Shown here piece after piece: positions 58,312 through 64,000 of a DNA stretch of 64,000 nt; within the stretch, counting starts at the first letter, position 1; each line of letters begins with the position of its first letter. This DNA is from Roseibium aggregatum. GTDB taxonomy: Bacteria > Pseudomonadota > Alphaproteobacteria > Rhizobiales > Stappiaceae. The notes below the pieces were generated by a model. The model worked only from the letters and a program-made list of their open reading frames with translations, was not told the origin of the DNA and made no database searches. The DNA lies in contig NZ_JABFCZ010000003.1 in the NCBI RefSeq assembly GCF_014692675.1, positions 124,001 to 188,000 on the forward strand, given 5' to 3'. The position numbers and the translations under genes are program-made.

Positions 58312-60209
58312 TATCGTTGAAATGTCGGAGCTGGAGCGTCTTTGGCGCAGTGGCTCTGGTGGCGGCATCACTGGCCGCCGCGCCTGTCAAGGCACTCGAC
58401 TACAAGGAAATACCCGGCCTTGAATCGAACCTGCCGCCGACGGCGGAACGCCTGCCCGCGGAGCCGCTTGTCGTCGATCTTGAAGCCAAGGGCCGGGCGA
58501 CCGGAAAGAACGGCGGGACGCTTCATACCCTGATCGGACGCTCCAAGGATGTCCGCCTGATCAACGTGTGGGGTTACGCGCGCCTGGTCGGTTACAACGA
58601 GGCGCTCGACCTCGTGCCGGATATTCTTGAAAGCGTCGATGTCGAAGACGGACGCATCTTCACCCTGCACACCCGCAAGGGCCACAAATGGTCGGACGGC
58701 GAACCGTTCGGCGCGGAGGATTTCCGTTACTTCTACGAGGACATCGCCCTCAACAAGGAGCTGACGCCGTCCGGCCTGCCGCCGTTCCTGCTCGCCAACG
58801 GCAAGCCGCCGAAATTCGAGGTTCTGGACGAAACGACGGTTCGGTACACATGGGAAGACCCGAACCCGCTGTTCCTGCCGGAACTCGCAAAGGCGCGTCC
58901 GCCGTTCATCTATCGTCCGGCGCATTACCTGAAGAAGTTCCACGAAAAATACGGCGATCCCGCTTTCATCGAGGCCGAAGCCGCCAAGACCAAGGCCCGC
59001 GGCTGGGCGCCGCTGCACAATAAAATGGACGACATGTACAACGCGCGGAACCCGGATCTGCCGACGCTGCAGCCGTGGATGCTTGCGCCCGGCGACAGCG
59101 ACCGCAGGTTCACCCTGGTCCGCAACCCTTATTATCACCGGGTCGACAGCACGGGTCAGCAGCTTCCCTATATCGACAAGGTCGTCATGACCGTTGCCGA
59201 CGGCAAGCTGATCGCGGCCAAGACCCAGGCCGGCGAGAGCAACCTGCAGGCCAGAAACCTGAGCTTCTCCGACATTACGGTTCTCAAGCAGGGCGAGGCG
59301 CAGCAGCATTATACGACGGCGCTCTGGCCCAATTCGAAGGGGTCGGAAATTTCGATCCTGCCGAACCTGACCGTCAAGGATCCCGTCTGGCGCGAGCTTC
59401 TCAGGGACACCCGGTTCCGCCACGCCTTGTCGCTCGGCGTCGACCGGACCCTGATAAACCGCACGCTCTTCTTCGGCCTCGGCAAGGAAGGCAACGACAC
59501 CGTCCTGAGCCAAAGCCCGCTTTATGAGGACGAATATCGGACCGAATGGGCGAATTACGATCCGGAGCAGGCGAATGCGCTGCTGGATGAAATCGGACTT
59601 ACCAAACGCGACGGCAGCGGGACACGCCTGTTGCCCGACGGCCGTCCGCTTGAAATCATCCTGGAAACCTCCGGCGAACGGCAGGTCGAGGAGGATGCGC
59701 TGGAACTTGTCGGTGAGAACTGGAAGGATCTCGGCATCAAGCTGTTCGTCAAGCCGAGCCAGCGCGACAATCTGCGCGAGCGGGCGATTTCCGGCGATCT
59801 GGTCATGTCGGTCTGGACCGGGTTCGAAAACGGCATTCCGACGTCCGAGATGCCGCCGTCCGACTATGCGCCGACCCGCGGTGACGATCTGTCGTGGTTC
59901 GCCTGGGGCGACTACTACGAAACCGCAGGAAAGGGCGGCGAAAAGCCGGACTGGAAGCCTGCGGCGCGCCTGATGGAACTCTACGAGTCCTGGCTCAAGT
60001 CGACCTCCAAGGAGGAGCGGACGGAGATCTGGGAAGAAATGCTGCAGATCCACGCAGATGAGACCATCCACATCGGTCTGGTCTCGGAAGTCCCGCAACC
60101 GGTCGTCATCAACGGTGTGCAGAATGTGCCCCTGACGGCAATCTACGGCTGGGATCCGGGCGCACAGTTCGGCATGCACCGGATGGACGAGTTCTTCATG
60201 GCCGATTGA
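58308..60209 (+). CDS. ABC transporter substrate-binding protein (SBP family 5)
   Basis: The 633-residue periplasmic protein has a signal peptide ending APVKALDYKEIP and the family 5 pattern: FTLHTRKGHKWSDGEPFGAEDFRYFYEDI, LVRNPYYHRVDSTGQQLPYIDKVV and DTRFRHALSLGVDRTLINRTLF. It captures a solute, probably an oligopeptide or modified sugar, for the two permeases downstream. It is longer than DppA (about 535), as in YejA-type proteins. The ATG overlaps the preceding stop as ATGA. Confidence 0.92.
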   Translation: MISLKCRSWSVFGAVALVAASLAAAPVKALDYKEIPGLESNLPPTAERLPAEPLVVDLEAKGRATGKNGGTLHTLIGRSKDVRLINVWGYARLVGYNEALDLVPDILESVDVEDGRIFTLHTRKGHKWSDGEPFGAEDFRYFYEDIALNKELTPSGLPPFLLANGKPPKFEVLDETTVRYTWEDPNPLFLPELAKARPPFIYRPAHYLKKFHEKYGDPAFIEAEAAKTKARGWAPLHNKMDDMYNARNPDLPTLQPWMLAPGDSDRRFTLVRNPYYHRVDSTGQQLPYIDKVVMTVADGKLIAAKTQAGESNLQARNLSFSDITVLKQGEAQQHYTTALWPNSKGSEISILPNLTVKDPVWRELLRDTRFRHALSLGVDRTLINRTLFFGLGKEGNDTVLSQSPLYEDEYRTEWANYDPEQANALLDEIGLTKRDGSGTRLLPDGRPLEIILETSGERQVEEDALELVGENWKDLGIKLFVKPSQRDNLRERAISGDLVMSVWTGFENGIPTSEMPPSDYAPTRGDDLSWFAWGDYYETAGKGGEKPDWKPAARLMELYESWLKSTSKEERTEIWEEMLQIHADETIHIGLVSEVPQPVVINGVQNVPLTAIYGWDPGAQFGMHRMDEFFMAD

Positions 60210-60301
60210 GGCCCGCTGAAGCCAGGAGATCGATCAGGGTCCGGCCCGCCGGGCCCTGGTTGGAATGAGGAAGGCGCACGGGGGCGCCGGGGGCAGTCTT
60301 T

Positions 60302-61327
60302 ATGATCTATTACATAGTGCGCCGGATCGTGACCATGATACCGACGCTGTTTGTAATCAGCTTTTTGATTTTCTTTATCATTGAACTTCCTGCCGGGGAT
60401 TACATCTCCAACCAGGTCGCCGCCCTGAAGTCGTCCGGGGAATCCGCTTCGATTGCCAAGCTGGAGTTCATGCGCAAGGAATTCGCGCTCGACCGTCCCT
60501 TCTTCGAACGTTACCTGATCTGGGTCGGGCTCTGGTCCGGACCCCATGGTTTCGACGGACTGCTGCAGGGCAACTGGGGCTGGTCGTTCGAATTCGCCAA
60601 ACCGGTCGAGGAGGTGATAGGCCCGACCTTGCCGCTGACCGTCATCTTGAACTTCGCCACGATCCTGTTCGTTTATGTGGTGTCGTTCCCGATCGGCATC
60701 TATTCGGCGACCCGGCAATATTCCTGGGGCGACTACGGCTTCACCTTCCTGGGCTACATCGGGCTCGCCACGCCGAATTTCCTGCTCGGCCTGATCATGC
60801 TCTACCTGTTTAATATATGGTTCGGCCTGTCGGTCGGCGGCCTGATGGCGCCGGAATATATCGACCAGCCCTGGAGTGTGGCCAAGGGACTATCGGTTCT
60901 GGCGCACCTGATCGTGCCGACCGTCGTGATCGGCACCTCCGGAACGGCGGGCATGATCCGGCGCCTGCGCGCCAACCTGCTCGACGAACTCCACAAGCAA
61001 TACGTGACGACCGGCCGGGCGAAGGGGCTGAAGGAAGGCCGGCTCCTGGTCAAGTATCCGCTCAGGATGGCGCTGAACCCGTTTATCGCGGATATCGGCA
61101 ACCTGATCCCGTCCCTGGTCTCCGGCTCGGTCATCGTGTCCGTGGTTTTGAACCTGCCGACCGTCGGTCCGGTGCTTCTGTCCGCCCTGCAGTCGCAGGA
61201 TCAGTACCTGGCGGGGTTCATCCTGCTGTTCGTCGCCGTTCTGACCCTGATGGGCATGCTGGTCTCCGATCTGCTGCTTGCGGTGCTTGATCCCCGAATC
61301 CGTCTCGGGGGGAGGGCCGCGTCATGA
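60302..61327 (+). CDS. ABC transporter permease, DppB/YejB type
   Basis: The 341-residue inner-membrane protein has about six helices, starting MIYYIVRRIVTMIPTLFVIS, a hallmark of DppB-type permeases. A cytoplasmic loop (TGRAKGLKEGRLLVKYPLRMALNP) contacts the ATPase. The ribosome binding site is G-rich but not canonical. It lies 92 bases after the binding-protein gene and overlaps the next permease gene as ATGA. Confidence 0.92.
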   Translation: MIYYIVRRIVTMIPTLFVISFLIFFIIELPAGDYISNQVAALKSSGESASIAKLEFMRKEFALDRPFFERYLIWVGLWSGPHGFDGLLQGNWGWSFEFAKPVEEVIGPTLPLTVILNFATILFVYVVSFPIGIYSATRQYSWGDYGFTFLGYIGLATPNFLLGLIMLYLFNIWFGLSVGGLMAPEYIDQPWSVAKGLSVLAHLIVPTVVIGTSGTAGMIRRLRANLLDELHKQYVTTGRAKGLKEGRLLVKYPLRMALNPFIADIGNLIPSLVSGSVIVSVVLNLPTVGPVLLSALQSQDQYLAGFILLFVAVLTLMGMLVSDLLLAVLDPRIRLGGRAAS

Positions 61328-62499
61328 CCGGAACCCGCATGGAAAACGAAAATACGGTCGAGCACTACGTCGACCCGGCGCCGTTCAATCCGGCAACGAC
61401 CGAAGCGCTGACGCCCGAGCAGGAACGCTACTACCAGGCGTCCCAGTGGAAGATCATGTGGTGGAAATTCAAGCGCCACAAGATCGCCGTCTGGTCCGGC
61501 GTCGTGCTGATCCTGTTCTATCTCTGCGTGCCGTTTGCCGAAGTCATCGCGCCCTACACGCCGAACACCCGCGACAGCCAGCATCTTTATGCGCCGCCCC
61601 AGCCCTTGCACCTGTTCCATGAGGGCAAGTTCGTCGGCCCCTTCGTCTACGGCATGAAATCCGAGATCGACATGACCGTGATGAAGTGGGTGTTTACGCC
61701 CGATCCCGCCAAGGTTCAGCCGATCCGCTTCTTCTGCCGGGGCGACGATTACATGTTCTGGGGCCTGTTCAAGGCAGACTTCCACCTGTTCTGTCCGGCC
61801 AAAGGCGGAACCCTGTTCCTGGCCGGCACCGACCGGCTGGGCAGGGACCAGCTTTCGGGCCTGATCTACGGCGCGCGCCTGTCGCTCACCGTCGGTCTGG
61901 TCGGCGTGGCGATCTCCATTGTGCTGGGCCTGTTCTTCGGCGGGATCGCCGGCTATTTCGGCGGCATTCTGGACAGCGCGATCCAGCGTCTCATCGAGAT
62001 CATGCGCTCCCTGCCGGAACTGCCCTTGTGGATGGCGCTGTCGGCCGCCCTGCCGGTGACCTGGAGCCCGGTCTGGATCTATTTCGGCCTGACCATCATC
62101 CTGGGCCTGCTCGACTGGCCGGGCCTTGCCCGCGCGGTGCGTTCCAAGCTGCTTTCCCTGCGCGAGGAGGAATATGCCAAAGCCGCGGTCCTGATGGGGG
62201 CAAAGCCCGGGCGCGTGATCGGACGCCACCTGCTGCCCGGTTTCACCAGCCACATCATCGCCTCCGCGACCCTGTCGATTCCCTCCATGATCCTCGGGGA
62301 AACGGCGCTGTCGTTCCTGAACCTGGGGCTCAGGCGGCCGTCCGTCTCCTGGGGTGTCCTGCTCAACGAGGCGCAGAACATCTCGGTCGTCACCGTCTAT
62401 CCGTGGCTGATGGCGCCGGTCATTCCGATCATCATCGTCGTGCTCGCCTTCAATTTCCTCGGCGACGGTTTGCGCGACGCGGCAGATCCCTATAAGTGA
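61324..62499 (+). CDS. ABC transporter permease, DppC/YejE type
   Basis: The 391-residue permease has a long N-terminus before its first helix (KIAVWSGVVLILFYLCVPFAEVI) and an extracytoplasmic insertion of about 110 residues. The transport core has GTDRLGRDQLSGLIYGARLSL and the EAA-type loop EEEYAKAAVLMGAKPGRVIGRHLLPG. With the first permease it forms the channel. The insertion is longer than in DppC but usual in this group. It ends the operon; a methyltransferase gene follows 68 bases later. Confidence 0.92.
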   Translation: MTGTRMENENTVEHYVDPAPFNPATTEALTPEQERYYQASQWKIMWWKFKRHKIAVWSGVVLILFYLCVPFAEVIAPYTPNTRDSQHLYAPPQPLHLFHEGKFVGPFVYGMKSEIDMTVMKWVFTPDPAKVQPIRFFCRGDDYMFWGLFKADFHLFCPAKGGTLFLAGTDRLGRDQLSGLIYGARLSLTVGLVGVAISIVLGLFFGGIAGYFGGILDSAIQRLIEIMRSLPELPLWMALSAALPVTWSPVWIYFGLTIILGLLDWPGLARAVRSKLLSLREEEYAKAAVLMGAKPGRVIGRHLLPGFTSHIIASATLSIPSMILGETALSFLNLGLRRPSVSWGVLLNEAQNISVVTVYPWLMAPVIPIIIVVLAFNFLGDGLRDAADPYK

Positions 62500-62567
62500 T
62501 CGTCTGACACCTTGACCGCACCCGGACAGGCTTCTGGCTGCCGGGCGCCATGAGAACCGGAGAAACC

Positions 62568-63161
62568 ATGTCGAAGAATGCGAGTACCGCCGAAGGTTGG
62601 GACGAGGAATACGAAGCAGGCCGCTGGGCCTTTCTGCGCTCTCTTCCCGAAAGCGGCCGCTACGGCATCATCGGCATGTGGCTGAGCCTGACAGATACGT
62701 TGTCCGACGTGCTTGATATCGGCTGCGGCGAGGGACTGCTCTACGAACGCCTCGCGCCCATGGGGCTCAAGCGCTACGTCGGCATGGACCTGGCGCCGGC
62801 TGCCCTTGAAATCGCCAATGTCGACCCGAAGATCGCCGCCCTTCGCGCCGGCGACATGCACAGCTTCGAGCCGGAGCCGGGCGAGACCTTCTCGGCTATC
62901 GTCTTCAACGAGGTCCTGCATTTCGCCGAGGATCCGGGCGCGGTTGTTGCCCGCTACGTGCCGTTCCTGAAGGAAGACGGCGTCATCGCGCTTTCCATGT
63001 ATTCGCCCAAGCGCCCTGAAAGCGGCGCCAACAAGCTGATTGCCCGGCTGTGGGAAGCGACCGACGATACGACGAAGTGGGACGTCCTCGACGATTACCG
63101 CCTCGTCTCCGACAAGAAGGGCGTCACCTGGCGCATGCGGCTGGTCAAGCCGGTTCGCTGA
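62568..63161 (+). CDS. SAM-dependent methyltransferase (class I)
   Basis: The 197-residue protein has SAM motif I VLDIGCGEGLLYERL, YVGMDLAPAALEIA and IVFNEVLHFAEDPGAVV, clear marks of a class I methyltransferase of the Methyltransf_11/23 type. GGAG lies before the ATG at 62568. It follows the ABC transporter closely and ends with a terminator, so it may be the last gene of that operon and act on the imported solute, an inference from position only. Confidence 0.9.
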   Translation: MSKNASTAEGWDEEYEAGRWAFLRSLPESGRYGIIGMWLSLTDTLSDVLDIGCGEGLLYERLAPMGLKRYVGMDLAPAALEIANVDPKIAALRAGDMHSFEPEPGETFSAIVFNEVLHFAEDPGAVVARYVPFLKEDGVIALSMYSPKRPESGANKLIARLWEATDDTTKWDVLDDYRLVSDKKGVTWRMRLVKPVR

Positions 63162-63201
63162 CGCTCCCTGAGCGGTCTGAATACGATGGAAATCCGATGG
63201 G

Positions 63202-63232
63202 GAAGGGGCGCACTGCGCCCCTTCGTTTTGTT
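63202..63232 (+). terminator. Terminator of the transporter/methyltransferase transcript
   Basis: GAAGGGGCGC and GCGCCCCTTC form a perfect 10-bp stem with a three-base loop, followed by GTTTTGTTCG. It lies 40 bases after the methyltransferase stop and may also serve the convergent DUF1330 gene. Confidence 0.75.
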
Positions 63233-63245
63233 CGTGCTGCCGGGA

Positions 63246-63533
63246 TCAGTTCGGCAGAACAATGATGGTGGACCGGCCGCCCGCATTGCGCAGGGCATGG
63301 ATCTCGGCCAGGGCCGGATCCTGACGCCATCCTTTCGCAGCTTCCACACTCGGAAAGCTCAAGAGGGCCGTCATGTCCGGCACGTCGCCGGCCGCTTCCA
63401 GAACGACGGGCTGCGGATCGCCGGCCAGCACCTTGCCACCGTGCCGGGCAAGGGCCTCTGCGGCGGCTTCCCGGTATTTTGCAAGGGTTTCCCGGTCGGT
63501 GACTGTAATCATGGCAAGAGCCTGGACACTCAT
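63246..63533 (-). CDS. DUF1330 family protein
   Basis: The 95-residue protein MSVQALAMITVTDRETLAKY shows the DUF1330 dimeric alpha-beta barrel pattern: YREAAAEALARHGGKVLAG, LLSFPSVEAAKGWRQDPA and an ending with R and I/V-rich strand. The function of the family is unknown. AGGAGG precedes the ATG at 63533. It is divergent from the LysR regulator, which likely controls it. Confidence 0.9.
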   Translation of the reverse strand: MSVQALAMITVTDRETLAKYREAAAEALARHGGKVLAGDPQPVVLEAAGDVPDMTALLSFPSVEAAKGWRQDPALAEIHALRNAGGRSTIIVLPN

Positions 63534-63611
63534 GGAATTTCCTCCTGTTTGAGAGAGAGGAAACATAGGCGCGTGTGTCGATGATAAAAATTCCACAAAT
63601 ATGGAAGCATC

Positions 63612-63629
63612 CTGTGCAATAATGCACAG
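63612..63629. promoter_or_regulatory. Palindrome at the LysR start
   Basis: CTGTGCA-ATAA-TGCACAG has perfect seven-base arms and ends two bases before the LysR ATG, within the 98-base divergent spacer. Its position suggests autorepression by the LysR protein, though typical LysR boxes (T-N11-A) usually lie further upstream. Confidence 0.5.
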
Positions 63630-63631
63630 CC

Positions 63632-64000
63632 ATGGAGAACTGGGACGATCTGAAATTCGTACTGGCCGTTGCCAGGGCCGGCGGACTGTCGGGCGCTGCC
63701 AGGAAACTGGGCGTCAATCACTCCACCGTTTCCAGACGTCTGTCGGCTCTGGAGACCGCACTCGGCACACGGCTCTTCGAGCGTCTGCCGCTTGGACTGG
63801 TAACGACGGCCGCCGGCACGGAGGCGGTCGAGGCCGCCAAAAAAATCGAGACGGAACTTCTGGCGCTCGATACCCGCATCACCGCCCAGGATGCCGACCT
63901 GGAAGGCCCGTTGCGGGTGACTGCGGCCCAGCTCATATTCCAGGTTCAACTGGCGGAAATCGTCGCCCGCTTTGCGGAACGCCATCCGCAGATCGAGCTG
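63632..64000 (+). CDS. LysR family transcriptional regulator, N-terminal part (cut by window edge)
   Basis: The 123 residues visible contain the LysR winged helix: MENWDDLKFVLAVARAGGLS, GAARKLGVNHSTVSRRLSALETALGTRLFER, and the start of the effector domain. It is transcribed away from DUF1330 and probably controls it. The ATG at 63632 has no clear ribosome binding site, only the palindrome, so the message may be leaderless or start further on. The gene continues past the window. Confidence 0.9.
   Translation, partial: MENWDDLKFVLAVARAGGLSGAARKLGVNHSTVSRRLSALETALGTRLFERLPLGLVTTAAGTEAVEAAKKIETELLALDTRITAQDADLEGPLRVTAAQLIFQVQLAEIVARFAERHPQIEL

Overview
The window is GC-rich (low 60s percent by eye), densely coding chromosomal DNA from an alphaproteobacterium of the Hyphomicrobiales type. 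A marine Stappiaceae-like lineage (Roseibium/Labrenzia/Stappia) is my best guess, by inference only. The support is gene order: feuP-feuQ, then ccmI-ccmE-ccmF-ccmH (cycHJKL), degP, a response regulator/kinase pair, glnE, a PleC-type kinase and pepN follow the order I know from rhizobia such as Sinorhizobium. Three DUF2336 proteins and several alphaproteobacterial repeat families fit the same group. No rRNA, intact tRNA, CRISPR, prophage or complete insertion sequence is visible.

Layout. 1-5.2 kb: a cut-off DUF2336 gene, two small envelope-type genes, and a reverse-strand operon of a class A penicillin-binding protein with DUF1214 and DUF1254 membrane proteins. 5.2-13 kb: a YcgN Cys-cluster protein, a soluble double-PAS chemotaxis receptor, an FMN glutamate-synthase-like oxidoreductase, YjbQ, small proteins and a HupE/UreJ membrane protein. 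A structured intergenic stretch at 10.6-11.2 kb holds a 21-bp-phased repeat and a candidate small RNA. 13-15 kb: a VOC protein with a WYL regulator, and a DUF1194 protein. 15-17.6 kb: a FeuN-like small secreted protein with FeuP-FeuQ. 18-24.5 kb: the cytochrome c maturation operon, whose CcmI carries an internal duplication. 24.5-29.2 kb: two convergent-facing DUF2336 genes around an alpha/beta hydrolase-OsmC fusion, plus a GST-like gene; this block interrupts the usual ccmH-degP junction. 29.4-41.9 kb: degP, an ActJ/ActK-like pair, glnE, a thioredoxin-like remnant, the PleC-like kinase and pepN. 43-44.4 kb: four tandem paralogues of a small secreted four-cysteine protein. 44.5-47.7 kb: a methyltransferase, a CoA-transferase and a lower-GC patch. 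47.8-48.4 kb: two non-coding mobile elements inserted in REP hairpins. 48.6-52.1 kb: a sulfide-handling set (secreted DUF442 protein, two YeeE/YedE permease genes, a sulfide:quinone oxidoreductase-like flavoprotein). 52.2-56.3 kb: tag, a TetR-YciI unit with paired operators, and a membrane adenylate/guanylate cyclase. 56.4-62.5 kb: a complete peptide-type ABC importer. 62.6-64 kb: a methyltransferase, DUF1330 and a cut-off LysR regulator.

How it fits together. The core is envelope and periplasm biology: cell-wall synthesis, cytochrome c assembly, periplasmic proteolysis and three membrane sensor kinases. The most unusual signals are non-coding. A 163-bp two-hairpin element occurs twice (31.1 and 39.1 kb), with paired substitutions that preserve base pairing. 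Two elements at 47.8-48.4 kb have 17-bp inverted ends and 9-bp target duplications inside REP loops, and each carries REP sequences itself.
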